A stretch of DNA of 37,433 nt. Origin: a bacterium. Lineage in GTDB: Bacteria > Chloroflexota > Dormibacteria > UBA8260 > Bog-877. Below the pieces are notes generated by a model that saw only the letters and a program-made list of their open reading frames with translations, ran no database searches and had not been told where the DNA came from. The DNA lies in NCBI GenBank assembly GCA_021791345.1, contig JAJYWT010000164.1, positions 1-37,433 on the forward strand, written 5' to 3'. Shown in pieces: positions 22,566-31,702 of this stretch (the stretch's first letter is position 1; every line of letters begins with the position of its first letter). The position numbers were made by a program, and so were the translations under genes.

Positions 22566-23624
22566 ATGGCTGCCGGGACCAAGCCAAGGCGCCGTCGCGC
22601 CGGGCTTTCGACCCACCGTTACTCCCACCGCTCGTCTTTCAGCTGGGGCCGGCACCGGACGCTGCTGGCGTTCCTGGTGGTGCTGGGCTTCGTCGTGTCT
22701 GGAGCCAGCGGAGTGGTCGCCTACTTCCTGCCGGCGGTGGCCACGGCGATCCGGGTGACCGGGCAGTCCACCTTGGGTAAGGGGTCCAACAGCCCGAAAC
22801 TGAACGGCGTCACCGCCCCGCCGCCACCGGGGCAGCCGTTCACGGTGCTCCTTTTGGGCTCGGACAACGACACCAAGTTCGTGGCCGGAGCGGTCTTGAC
22901 CCAGACCATGATTCTGGTGCGGGTGGATCCTGCCACCCATCACGCGGTGATGCTGTCCATCCCCCGCGACCTCTGGGTGCCGATAGCGAGCGGGGGCAGC
23001 GCCAAGATTGATGCCGCCTACGAGCTGGGGGGCGCCAAGGACGCGGTGCAGACGGTGGAGAGTGACTTCAACGTGCCTGTCAACTACTGGGCCTGGATCG
23101 GACTGGGTGGGCTGGTGGACCTGGTCAACCAGCTGGGCGGGGTGGACGCCATCGCCCAGATGCCGGTGCTCGACGTCCAGTACCCGTATGACCTCACCGG
23201 CAAGAACCCCTACGCCAACCAGCGGATCGCGATCCTGCCCGGGCCCCAGCGGCTGGACGGGGTGAACGCGCTGACCTACGTGCGGTCCCGCCACGGCGCC
23301 CTGCTCGAGGACATCGCCCGCAACCAGAAGCAGCAGGAACTGCTGGTGGACATCAAGGACGCCGCCAAGCACATGAGCATCGCCGACATCCCCCGGATCG
23401 CCTCCGCGCTGGGCGACGAGGTCCGCACCAACATGTCGCTGACCCAGGTCGCGTCGATCGCCGGGCTGGCGCGGGACTTCAGCAATGGCGCGGTCAAGGA
23501 GATCGTGATGCTGCCCCCCGACTACAGCAGTGGTACCGAGCAGTCCGGGACCTCCACCGAGCAGGTCCTGCTCCCCAACTGGAGCGCGATCAACGCCGTG
23601 GTCCAGCAGAACTTCCCATCATGA
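22566..23624 (+). CDS. LytR-CpsA-Psr (LCP) family cell-wall transferase
   Basis: The product is 352 residues. A very basic cytoplasmic N-terminus (1-30) precedes one membrane helix (about 34-56), and the LCP domain is extracellular from about residue 92. The LCP landmarks are visible: FTVLLLGSDND, TQTMILVRVDPATHHAVMLSIPRDLWVPI, GGVDAI with following strands, and the Arg-rich NALTYVRSRH…IARNQKQQELL stretch whose Arg residues bind the polyprenyl pyrophosphate. LCP enzymes attach polymers such as teichoic acids or arabinogalactan to peptidoglycan. The ATG at 22566 was chosen over an upstream in-frame start (22140) that lies inside fabI on the opposite strand. The stop overlaps the start of the next gene (ATGA). 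Confidence 0.93.
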   Translation: MAAGTKPRRRRAGLSTHRYSHRSSFSWGRHRTLLAFLVVLGFVVSGASGVVAYFLPAVATAIRVTGQSTLGKGSNSPKLNGVTAPPPPGQPFTVLLLGSDNDTKFVAGAVLTQTMILVRVDPATHHAVMLSIPRDLWVPIASGGSAKIDAAYELGGAKDAVQTVESDFNVPVNYWAWIGLGGLVDLVNQLGGVDAIAQMPVLDVQYPYDLTGKNPYANQRIAILPGPQRLDGVNALTYVRSRHGALLEDIARNQKQQELLVDIKDAAKHMSIADIPRIASALGDEVRTNMSLTQVASIAGLARDFSNGAVKEIVMLPPDYSSGTEQSGTSTEQVLLPNWSAINAVVQQNFPS

Positions 23625-24649
23625 GCGCGCGTCAACTGCTGGCGGCACTCGCCACGGTGGCGCTGATGGCGGTCTTCGGGCTGGTCGTGTACTCGGTGCT
23701 CGGCACCCTCCAGACCAAGACCACCACCACGGCGGACCCGACCCAGGAGCAGGCGCTGGTGGCGCTGCCGGGCACCGTGGTGCTGGTTCAGAACGGGTCC
23801 ATCTACAGCCTGCACGGGCTCGCCTTCACCAAATTGGCAACCCCTTCCGGGAACTGGTACCAGGTGGCCCCCGGGCCCAACGGCGACCTCCTGGCAGTCG
23901 ACAAGGGCAACGGCTACAGTGACCTGTATCTGCTCAGCCCGAGCGGGCAGGTGCTGCGGCGGTTGCTCCAGGAGAGCTCCCCCTACTACTTCCAGAACCA
24001 CTTCGTGTTCTACCCGCGCATGAGCGCGAACGGCCAGAGCGTCTTCTACGCCTACAACTGGATCGACCCCTCGGCCGACTACAACGTCGACTTCGAGATC
24101 CAGTCGGTGCCGATGGCAGACCCCGGGGCATCGCCAACCCAGTGGAGCATCCCCAACAACTACACCGGGGGGGACGTCTCCCCGATCCCGACCGCCAACG
24201 GCGGTCTGCTCTACACCAGCTTCGACGTCAGCAGCAGCAACGACAGCTACCCCTATTCCCAGCTCACCTATGTGAGCTCCCCCGAGGGCAACCCCGTCTA
24301 CCTCACGACGCCCGCCCAGAACTGCTCAGAGCCGGCACTCAACCCGGCCGGCAATGAGGTCGCCATGGTCTGCGTGAACAATCGCCTGCAGCGCGACACT
24401 CTGGAGGTGGCAAGCTGGAACGGGACCAGCCTGGGCACCCCCACGATCCTCTCCCAGGGCCCGATGGCAGCCTCTCCCTGCTGGTCCCCCACGGGCAATA
24501 GCCTGCTCTTCATGAACGTCCCATCGCGTGGGGACCCCTTCCAGCTCTACTGGATCCCCCGAGCGGCCAGCGCCAAGCCGGGTGCCCCCCAACAGGTCAC
24601 CCAGAACCTCTCGCTCAACGCGCTCTCGACCCCGGTGTGGGAGTCCTGA
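23621..24649 (+). CDS. Membrane-anchored TolB/PD40-like beta-propeller protein
   Basis: The product is 342 residues. One N-terminal hydrophobic helix (8-28) acts as an uncleaved anchor or signal. Repeats of the PD40/TolB type follow: VAPGPNGDLLAVDKGNGYSD, YPRMSANGQSVFYAYNW, SEPALNPAGNEVAMVCVNN and SPCWSPTGNSLLFMNVPS each show the motif with a Pro or Ser, a Gly turn and a hydrophobic strand. Such propellers bind proteins or glycans and are not enzymes. Coupling to the LCP gene by ATGA suggests a partner role in wall-polymer attachment; this is inference from context. Confidence 0.75.
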   Translation: MSARQLLAALATVALMAVFGLVVYSVLGTLQTKTTTTADPTQEQALVALPGTVVLVQNGSIYSLHGLAFTKLATPSGNWYQVAPGPNGDLLAVDKGNGYSDLYLLSPSGQVLRRLLQESSPYYFQNHFVFYPRMSANGQSVFYAYNWIDPSADYNVDFEIQSVPMADPGASPTQWSIPNNYTGGDVSPIPTANGGLLYTSFDVSSSNDSYPYSQLTYVSSPEGNPVYLTTPAQNCSEPALNPAGNEVAMVCVNNRLQRDTLEVASWNGTSLGTPTILSQGPMAASPCWSPTGNSLLFMNVPSRGDPFQLYWIPRAASAKPGAPQQVTQNLSLNALSTPVWES

Positions 24650-24662
24650 ACCGGCGCTGGTC

Positions 24663-27263
24663 TCAGGCGGGGGGATGACCCGGCTGCCACGGCTGGCAGA
24701 GCTCTTCGATCAGGAGGGCGACCAGCGCCGTCCAGCCGGTCTGGTGGGACGCGCCCTGGCCGCTCCCGTCATCACCGTTGAAGTACTCGTGGAACAGCAG
24801 GCAGTCGTTCCAGGAGGGGTCCTCCTGGAATTTGGCGTTGGCGCCGAACACCGGCCGCCTCCCTGAGGAGTCGCGCCGGAAGATGGCGACCGTCCGCTGG
24901 GCCACCTCATCGGCGATGCGGCCGAGGGTCATGGGGACGCCGCCCCGTCCTGGGAATTCGTGGGTGAAGTTGTCGCCCAGTCCCGCCCCCAAGAGCCGGA
25001 GCGCCTGGATCAGTAGGTAACCGGTGGGCAGCCAGACCGGACCCCGCCAGTTGGAATTGCCACCCATGATGCGCTCGTCGGAGGCCCCCGGCTCGTATCG
25101 CACCGGCGGCATGCCCCCCACCAGCTGAGACTGAAACGGCTCCTCCAGATGGACTCTGGAGAGTGATCGCAGCCCATGGTCGGAGAGAAACTCCCGCTCG
25201 TCGAGAAGACGGTCCAGCAGCTGGTGGAGGCGGTTCGGACTGACCAGCGAGAGACAGGCGTAGGGATCCTCACCGGCGGGCTGGTAGTGGAAGGCCTGGC
25301 TTTGCAGGGACCGCTCCAGGTAGCTCGAGACCCTGGGGAGCCGCTCCAGGCTGTGACGGTGCACCACCTCAGTCGCGGCGAGCGGCATCAGCCCGACCAG
25401 GCTGCGCACCCGCATCACCTCGGACCGCCCGTCAGCAAGCTGGAGGCGGTCGTAGTAGAACCCCTCCTCGGGGTTCCAAAGCCCGGGCTGGCCGTCCCTC
25501 CCGTTGAGCGCCATGGCGATGTGGGCGAAGTGCTTGAAGAAACGCAGCGCCATGTCCTCGTACTGGGGCTCCTCGATCGCCAGCTCCGAGGCGATGCGGA
25601 ACATCTTGATCGCGAACATCCCTACCCAGGCGGTGGCGTCCGCCTCCAAGATCTGCGCCCCCTCGGGCAGGTGGCTGCGATCGACCGCGGATATGTTGTC
25701 CAGCCCCAGGAAGCCACCGGAGAAGATGTCGTGGGCGCTGACGTCGCGGCGGTTCACCCACCAGCCGTAGTTGAAGAGCAGGGCCAGGAACGCCCGCTCC
25801 AAGAAGGCCCGGTCCGGGGTCCCGGTGCGATTGCGGTCCCGAACGTAGATCTGCCAGACCGCCATCGCGTGGACGGGCGGGTTGGAGTCGGAGAAGCTCC
25901 ACTCGTAAGCCGGGAGCTGGCCGTCCTCACGCAGGTAGCGCGGCTTCAGCAATAGCATCACCTGCTGCTTGGCGAGCGCCGCGTCGATCGGCTCCAGGGC
26001 AAGCGCGTGGAAGGCCAGATCCCAAGAGGCGAACCACGGGTACTCCCAGCTGTCCGGCATGACGATGACGTCCTCCGCCTCCAACCCCCGCCACGTCGAG
26101 TTCCTGCCAACCTGGCGCTGAGGTGGAGGAGGCGGATACCCGGGGTCTCCGTCCAGCCATCGGGCGACCCCGTACGCGTAGTACTGCTGGGACCAGACGA
26201 GCCCGGCATACGCTTGGCGCTGGATCAGAGCCGCCTCCGGGTCGCACCCCTTCGGACTGACCGAGGAGTAGAAGCGGTCGGCCTCCTCCCGCCGCTGCCG
26301 GCAGACTGCGTCGACCTCGGTGGGCCCGTCCTTCTGGGTCAAGGTCCAACGCACGCTCTCCGATGCGCCGGCGGGGAGTTGGAATTGAAAGTGAGCCGCT
26401 GCCTTGGTTCCCTTGAGGCTGGGGTTGCAGCTCCCGGGGTCGCCGCTCAGGACCGCCTTGGCGATGGACCCCTTGGGAAAGGGGCTGCGCCCCGGGCAGT
26501 TGTAGAGCGCCTCGTTGTCGGTTTCGTTGTCGCAGAGGAGCCAGTGGAACTGGCCCTCCACCTCCACGTGATATCCGTCCAGCAGAGGATGTTCCACCTG
26601 GAGGCGCCGGCCGGAGGCGACCAGCTGGGGCGGAGTGTCCGGGGGATCGGACCAGCTCCAGGTGTTGCGGAACCAGAACTGCGGCAGAAGATGCAGCTCT
26701 CTCGACTCCTGGCTGCGGTTGTGCACGGTGATCCGGCACACCAGCTCTCCCGGGCCTGCCTTGGCGTACTCGACCTCCACATCAAAGTAACGGTCGCGGT
26801 CGAAGATTCCCAGGTCCAGCAGCTTGATCTCGGGGCCGGGCGCCTGGTTGCGTTCGCGCAGCTCCTGATATGGAAACGCGTCGAACGGATAGCGGTAGAG
26901 TGCGCGCAGATAGCTGCTGTCGGGCAGGGCGTCCAGGTAGTGCCAGTACTCCTTGACGTCCTCGCCATGGTTGCCCTCAGCGTTGGTGAGCCCGAAGAAG
27001 CGCTCCTTCAGGCACTCGTCCTGGCCGTTCCAGAAAGCCGGCGCGGCGCACAGGAGCTGGCGGTCGTCGGAGACCCCCACGATCCCGTCCTCCCCCCAGC
27101 GGTAGGTTCGCAGCGCCGCGTGTTCGAAGGGGAAGTAGGCCCAGGCATCACCATCGGCGCTGTAGTCCTCCCGCACCGTCCCCCACTGGCGCAGGGATAG
27201 GTACGGCCCCCAGCTTGGTCGCGCTGGGGCGCCCCCATCCTCTTCGCCGGTGAGCCTCGACAC
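24663..27263 (-). CDS. GH63-like glucosidase (MGH1-type (alpha/alpha)6 glycosidase)
   Basis: Large glycoside hydrolase of 866 residues, probably cytoplasmic as no signal peptide is present. The N-terminal domain reads WGPYLSLRQWGTVREDYS with GDAWAYFPFEHAALRTYRWGEDG, typical of bacterial proteins annotated as glucosidase/mannosylglycerate hydrolase-like. The C-terminal (alpha/alpha)6 part contains GGNSNWRGPVWLPTGYL, EYFNGDDG and HQTGWTALVA, conserved in GH63. Likely substrates are alpha-glucosides such as glucosylglycerate-type solutes or sucrose-like sugars, but this cannot be fixed here. Start GTG 27263 is chosen because GAGAAT (27275-27270, minus strand) ends 6 nt before it. The longer frame to 27380 would run into the Fur operator. 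Confidence 0.83.
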   Translation of the reverse strand: MSRLTGEEDGGAPARPSWGPYLSLRQWGTVREDYSADGDAWAYFPFEHAALRTYRWGEDGIVGVSDDRQLLCAAPAFWNGQDECLKERFFGLTNAEGNHGEDVKEYWHYLDALPDSSYLRALYRYPFDAFPYQELRERNQAPGPEIKLLDLGIFDRDRYFDVEVEYAKAGPGELVCRITVHNRSQESRELHLLPQFWFRNTWSWSDPPDTPPQLVASGRRLQVEHPLLDGYHVEVEGQFHWLLCDNETDNEALYNCPGRSPFPKGSIAKAVLSGDPGSCNPSLKGTKAAAHFQFQLPAGASESVRWTLTQKDGPTEVDAVCRQRREEADRFYSSVSPKGCDPEAALIQRQAYAGLVWSQQYYAYGVARWLDGDPGYPPPPPQRQVGRNSTWRGLEAEDVIVMPDSWEYPWFASWDLAFHALALEPIDAALAKQQVMLLLKPRYLREDGQLPAYEWSFSDSNPPVHAMAVWQIYVRDRNRTGTPDRAFLERAFLALLFNYGWWVNRRDVSAHDIFSGGFLGLDNISAVDRSHLPEGAQILEADATAWVGMFAIKMFRIASELAIEEPQYEDMALRFFKHFAHIAMALNGRDGQPGLWNPEEGFYYDRLQLADGRSEVMRVRSLVGLMPLAATEVVHRHSLERLPRVSSYLERSLQSQAFHYQPAGEDPYACLSLVSPNRLHQLLDRLLDEREFLSDHGLRSLSRVHLEEPFQSQLVGGMPPVRYEPGASDERIMGGNSNWRGPVWLPTGYLLIQALRLLGAGLGDNFTHEFPGRGGVPMTLGRIADEVAQRTVAIFRRDSSGRRPVFGANAKFQEDPSWNDCLLFHEYFNGDDGSGQGASHQTGWTALVALLIEELCQPWQPGHPPA

Positions 27264-27347
27264 CGGGGCATTCTCGCAAATGGACCGACCCACGAGGCCG
27301 ACCGCCAGCCGGCTGCGGGTCCACGCCCAGCCGGCTGCGGATCTCAA

Positions 27348-27380
27348 TGCGCAACCCACTTGCACAAATTGGTTGCGCAA
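27348..27380 (+). promoter_or_regulatory. Operator upstream of the Fur-family gene
   Basis: A perfect 9-bp inverted repeat, TGCGCAACC (27348-27356) and GGTTGCGCA (27371-27379), with a 14-nt spacer. Within it the 7-mer TGCRCAA occurs three times at exact 13-bp intervals (27348, 27361, 27374). It sits just before the -10 box of the Fur-like gene and within 120 bp of the divergent glucosidase start. Fur/Zur/Nur dimers bind such repeats, so this is the likely metal-responsive operator. Confidence 0.75.
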
Positions 27381-27382
27381 TG

Positions 27383-27388
27383 TATGCT
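27383..27388 (+). promoter_or_regulatory. -10 element of the Fur-family gene (leaderless start)
   Basis: TATGCT ends 6 nt before ATG 27395, with no Shine-Dalgarno sequence. The operator half-sites directly upstream would overlap the -35 region, which suits repression. Confidence 0.6.
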
Positions 27389-27394
27389 GGGTCC

Positions 27395-27844
27395 ATGGGA
27401 AGGAGGCCGAAGATCGGAGCGGCGCTGAAGGACCTGATGATCGTCCGTGGCCATCACACCTGGAGCCTCGAGGAGCTCCGCAGCGAGCTGGCGGCCACCG
27501 GGCTGAGAGCCGACTTCTCGTCGGTGTTTCGGGCCATGGCCAGGCTCGAGATGGAGGGCCAGGTCCGCCGGGTGGAGTTCGACGATGGGCGCACTCACTA
27601 CGAGATGACGACCGAGCACCACGACCACCTCCGCTGTTCCGTCTGCGGAGAGGTGGCGGCCGTCCCCTGCGGCCCGATTGCGGCGGCGATCGCCCAGATG
27701 GAGAACCTGACCGGGTTCGCGATCTCCGACCATCGGCTCGTGCTCACGGGAACGTGCCTGCGCTGCCAGCAGGAGCACCGCGCTGAGCCGACCCGCGTCA
27801 GGGCTCCCGCTGTGGCGAGCCGGCTGGTGGGAGTTCAGCCGTGA
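27395..27844 (+). CDS. Fur-family metalloregulator (Fur/Zur/Nur type)
   Basis: The product is 149 residues. A winged helix spans 8-70 (SLEELRSELAATGLRADFSSVFRAMARLE with FDDGRTHYE as the wing). The metal-binding dimer domain follows. HHDH (75-78) matches the conserved regulatory-site histidines. The structural zinc site is CSVC (81-84) plus CLRC (121-124). The metal sensed cannot be read directly; co-transcription with a Ni/Co-type transporter suggests nickel, cobalt or zinc rather than iron. Start ATG 27395 is supported by the -10 box; an upstream frame from 27347 would include the operator. The stop overlaps the transporter start as GTGA. Confidence 0.92.
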   Translation: MGRRPKIGAALKDLMIVRGHHTWSLEELRSELAATGLRADFSSVFRAMARLEMEGQVRRVEFDDGRTHYEMTTEHHDHLRCSVCGEVAAVPCGPIAAAIAQMENLTGFAISDHRLVLTGTCLRCQQEHRAEPTRVRAPAVASRLVGVQP

Positions 27845-28773
27845 TTGGGGCCGTGATCAACCTTTGGAACCCGGTCCACGTAGCCGGCTTGGCGATCCTG
27901 ATAACCGCGCTACTCCTGGGCATGGTGCACGGGATCACCCCCGACGAGCACACCTGGCCGATCACCTTCAGCTATGCGATCGGCAGCTATTCGACCAAGA
28001 AGGGGCTGCGGGCCGGACTCATTTTCTCGGCCGCCTTCACCCTCCAGCGAGCCCTGGCCAGTGAGCTCGCCTATCTCGGGTTCAGCCGGATTCTGACCTA
28101 CGGGGATGCCGACTACGGCATCTACCTGGTGGTGGGCGCGGTGATGATCTGGGCTGGGCTCCTCATCGTGCGCAAGGGGCGCCTCCCCTTCCATTTCCAT
28201 CTCCACATCCCCGGGCTGCGCCGTGAGCATGAGGCGGCAACCCCGGGGGCGACCGGGAGCGGCGAGTCGCCGGCCTGGGTCCAGGACCCGCGGCCATGGA
28301 TGCCGGCTCTGCACGGCTTCATCGCCGGGTGGGGCTTTGGCGCCTTCGCCATCATCATCTACACGGTGCTGGCCCCGGCCATGCCGTCGGCCGCCCTGGG
28401 TTGGGTCCCGGGAGCGATGTTCGGGGTGGGCACAACCCTGGTCCAGGTGCTCGCCGGGGCGATCTTCGGGAGGATCGCGGCACGCCGCGGGCTCACCCCG
28501 GAGGCGATTCGCCAGGTGGCGCTCACCGTGGCCGGGCGGACGCTCACCTGGGGTGGAGCGGCGTTCGTGCTGGGCGGGGCGTTCGGCTTGGCCTTCCCCC
28601 AGATCGCGAGCCTGAGCGTCGAGACCGGGATTCACGTCCACAATCTGGATCAGCTGGGCCTGCCCATCTTCCTGGTGATGTTCGCGGTGGTCGGGATCGG
28701 AGTGACGACCATGGTCCGGGAGACCCGGGCCTGGACCAAGAGGCTCCAGGCCGCCGCATCGACGTCGCCCTAA
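27841..28773 (+). CDS. Probable metal (Ni/Co) transporter, NicO-like
   Basis: Membrane protein of 310 residues with about seven helices. Two His-containing repeats mark it: LLGMVHGITPDEHTWPITFSYAIGS in the first half (His30, Asp34, His36) and LHGFIAGWGFGAFAI in the second. They recall the HxxxxD and H-rich helix motifs of nickel/cobalt permeases (NiCoT/NicO/RcnA). A cytoplasmic loop is rich in His (FHFHLHIPGLRREHE, about 119-133), as in metal exporters. It is translated with a Fur-family regulator. Direction of transport and metal are not certain; uptake or efflux of Ni, Co or Zn are the options. Confidence 0.75.
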   Translation: MIGAVINLWNPVHVAGLAILITALLLGMVHGITPDEHTWPITFSYAIGSYSTKKGLRAGLIFSAAFTLQRALASELAYLGFSRILTYGDADYGIYLVVGAVMIWAGLLIVRKGRLPFHFHLHIPGLRREHEAATPGATGSGESPAWVQDPRPWMPALHGFIAGWGFGAFAIIIYTVLAPAMPSAALGWVPGAMFGVGTTLVQVLAGAIFGRIAARRGLTPEAIRQVALTVAGRTLTWGGAAFVLGGAFGLAFPQIASLSVETGIHVHNLDQLGLPIFLVMFAVVGIGVTTMVRETRAWTKRLQAAASTSP

Positions 28774-28848
28774 CCTCTCCCACCCACCATCCAAACGGGT
28801 TGGTGGCGAAGTGGCTGGGAGCGAAGCCTCTGCCTGTTCGGGCTCCCC

Positions 28849-30366
28849 TCAGTCCCCCGCCGGCCCAGGCAGTACGGGAGTGGCGCGGGAGGACTGGTTG
28901 GGAGCTACGACCGGGGTTGGTTCCGCCCCGGCCGCATTTGGCCCTGGAGCGCCAGGACGCTCCCGGGGCAGCTCCACCCGGAAGGTGGCCCCCCCGCCAG
29001 GTGTGGGCGAGTGGCGAATCGACCCGCCGTGGGAGGCGACGATCGCGGCCACGATCGCCAGGCCCAACCCGGCCCCACCTCGGGATCTGCCTCGCGCCTT
29101 GTCGAGCCTCACAAACCGCTCAAAGATCCGGTCCTGCGCCTGGGCTGGTATCCCAGGGCCATGGTCCTGGACCTCGACCACCCCGCGGTCGTCCTCCTCA
29201 GTGACCGTGACCTCAATCTCGGTGTGATCGGGGGTGTGGACCACCGCATTACGCACCAGATTGGTCACCACCTGGCGCAGCCGCGCCTCGTCGCCGTCGA
29301 CCACCACCGGAGTGGCGGCTCGGACCGTGATGGGGTGGTTGCGGTCCGCCACCAACTGATCGGCCGCACACTCGACCGCGATCTGGGAGAGGTCCACCGG
29401 CCGGATCTCCAGCGGCCGGCCCTCGTCCAATCTCGCCAGCAGCAGCAGGTCGTCGACCAGCTTGGCCATGCGGATGGACTCGCTCTCGATCCGCTGCATC
29501 GCCTTGCCCAGGTCTTCAGGGTTGGAGGCGGCTCCACGACGGAAGAGCTCGGCGTACCCTCTGATCGAGCTCAGCGGGGTCCGCAGCTCGTGGGACGCGT
29601 CGGCCACGAACTGGCGCAGCCGGTCCTCCGAGGCCATGCGAGCCTCGAACGCCTGCTCGATCTGGCTCAGCATCTCGTTAAGGCTGACGCCCAGCTGCCC
29701 GACCTCCGTGCGCTGGTCAGTGGACTCCACCCGCTGCGAGAGGTCGCCCGCGGCGATCTTCTGGGCCGTGTCTCGGATGCGACGCAGTGGGCTCAGCCCC
29801 AACTGAACCGTCCACCAGGCCCCGGCTCCCAGAATCACCACGATCGCTGCGCTCACCAAGACCTCCAGCAGGCGCACCTGGGCCAGCGTCGCGTCCACGC
29901 CGCTCAGGGGCTCGGCGAAGACCAGGATGCTCGGGGGCAGACCCAGGCCGGAGTCCACCGGAGGGGTGACCGGCACCGCCAGGACCTGGTAGGAGCCGGC
30001 TCCGGAGACGGCCGGGACGGTGGCCTCCACCGCGTGTGAGGAGGCCGCGGCGAGAAGCCGTGAGGAGATCCTTGGTGCCGGTGCCGAACGCCCGAAGTAG
30101 GTTGCCCCGTAGGCGCCCCCGCTGTCAGCACGCACCAATTCCGCGAAGCTCCCGACCGGTACGTACACCCCAAAGCAGCGGTTGGTGCTGGTCTCGAGCT
30201 CATGCAGCAGACAGGAGTAGACCGAGCCTGACGAGTCGTTGAGCTGGGTGTCGACCTGCTGGGTCAGTGAACCCTGCAGGGTGAGGTAGGTGACCGCGTC
30301 AATGGCCGCGAGCCCGATCGCCACCAGACACACCAGGCCCAGCATGAGGCGGAGCCTTAGCGACAC
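28849..30366 (-). CDS. Sensor histidine kinase (HAMP-HisKA-HATPase)
   Basis: Membrane sensor of 505 residues. Two membrane helices (about 7-30 and 167-190) enclose an extracellular domain of about 135 residues. HAMP follows (190-242). The phosphorylated His259 is in FVADASHELRTPLSSIRGY. The ATP domain has the N box with Asn373 (NLVRNAVVHTP), the G1 box DHGPGIP (401-407) and the G2 box GGAGLGLAIV (430-439). The last 35 residues are Pro/Ala-rich. The order is PrrB/MprB/TcrY-like. It starts with GTG 2 nt after the response regulator stop, so the two form an operon. Two extracellular cysteines (52 and 64) could form a redox-sensitive disulfide. The stimulus is unknown. Confidence 0.95.
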   Translation of the reverse strand: MSLRLRLMLGLVCLVAIGLAAIDAVTYLTLQGSLTQQVDTQLNDSSGSVYSCLLHELETSTNRCFGVYVPVGSFAELVRADSGGAYGATYFGRSAPAPRISSRLLAAASSHAVEATVPAVSGAGSYQVLAVPVTPPVDSGLGLPPSILVFAEPLSGVDATLAQVRLLEVLVSAAIVVILGAGAWWTVQLGLSPLRRIRDTAQKIAAGDLSQRVESTDQRTEVGQLGVSLNEMLSQIEQAFEARMASEDRLRQFVADASHELRTPLSSIRGYAELFRRGAASNPEDLGKAMQRIESESIRMAKLVDDLLLLARLDEGRPLEIRPVDLSQIAVECAADQLVADRNHPITVRAATPVVVDGDEARLRQVVTNLVRNAVVHTPDHTEIEVTVTEEDDRGVVEVQDHGPGIPAQAQDRIFERFVRLDKARGRSRGGAGLGLAIVAAIVASHGGSIRHSPTPGGGATFRVELPRERPGAPGPNAAGAEPTPVVAPNQSSRATPVLPGPAGD

Positions 30367-30368
30367 GG

Positions 30369-31061
<693 letters not shown>

Positions 31062-31261
31062 AGCGCCTCCAATCTTGCTGCCGCCACCTGAGAGTTGCCT
31101 GTGCGCACCCTGAGACCACGTGGGGAATGGTCGCTCATTGCACCGCGTCACGAGCGACGCAAGTCCCACCAAGCTCCCAGACTCGTCTCAGCCTTTCCAA
31201 AGCTGGGGATGAGATCGTGGTCCTTGCTGGCCGCCGCCGGCCATTCAACCCTCCCTCCCCG

Positions 31262-31289
31262 CAGCGGCCCGGCACAGGCCGGGCCGCTG
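31262..31289. terminator. Long perfect GC hairpin between the regulator gene and tRNA-Ala
   Basis: Twelve-base-pair perfect stem, CAGCGGCCCGGC (31262-31273) and its complement (31278-31289), around an ACAG tetraloop. No T-run follows on either strand, so it is not a classical intrinsic terminator, but in this GC-rich genome it may still stop or stabilise transcripts. The rest of 31062-31446 holds no gene I can support. Confidence 0.45.
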
Positions 31290-31446
31290 TATCCGGGGCC
31301 GGACCTCCCTCCAGGTCAACACTGGCACCTGATAGTCTTGGAGTTCGGATCAGAGCCATACACGACTGTGGGCAGGCGCTCAAGGTTGGGGGGCCGTCGT
31401 GACCCCAATCGACAGCCCCACCAGTCTGGTCGCAGGTTCGATCTCA

Positions 31447-31518
31447 GGGGCCGTGGCGCAGCGGCAGCGCGCTTCCTTGGCATGGAAGAGGTCGAGGGTT
31501 CGATTCCCTCCGGCTCCA
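31447..31518 (+). tRNA. tRNA-Ala (anticodon GGC)
   Basis: Complete cloverleaf. Acceptor arms are 31447-31453 and 31511-31517 with the G3:U70 pair that identifies alanine tRNAs. D stem is GCGC/GCGC, anticodon stem CTTCC/GGAAG with loop TTGGCAT (anticodon GGC at 31479-31481), and T arm GAGGG/CCCTC with loop TTCGATT. A73 is at 31518 and the next bases are CG, so CCA is not encoded and must be added. Accessory genes begin directly downstream. Confidence 0.95.
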
Positions 31519-31530
31519 CGCCGTGCGTCT

Positions 31531-31656
31531 TGCTCGCATCCTCGACATGATGGATGACGGCCGGGTGATGCGTTCCTCGTCGCCCAAGCTAGGCGGTCTG
31601 GGGTCGTGGAGTAAGAGATGTAGCACGGTGGCCCGGTGATCACCACGATGCGAGCA
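31531..31656. repeat. 10-bp perfect inverted repeat pair after tRNA-Ala
   Basis: TGCTCGCATC at 31531-31540 is exactly complementary to GATGCGAGCA at 31647-31656, with 106 bp between. No reading frame inside is convincing. It might be a remnant of a mobile element end or part of the toxin-antitoxin control region. It could also be chance. Confidence 0.3.
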
Positions 31657-31702
31657 TCGATCTCTGTAGTACGGTATCTGGTCCCGATCAGAGGATCGCG
31701 TT

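Noticed and set aside
21054..23372. A 772-residue open frame on the minus strand
   Set aside because: It is the shadow of the MFS, fabI and LCP genes in another frame: low-complexity His/Gly/Arg-rich translation, no domain, and it crosses several well-supported genes.
31095..31550. A plus-strand frame spanning the tRNA-Ala gene
   Set aside because: It runs through a perfect cloverleaf tRNA and has no protein motif; long open frames are frequent in GC-rich DNA.
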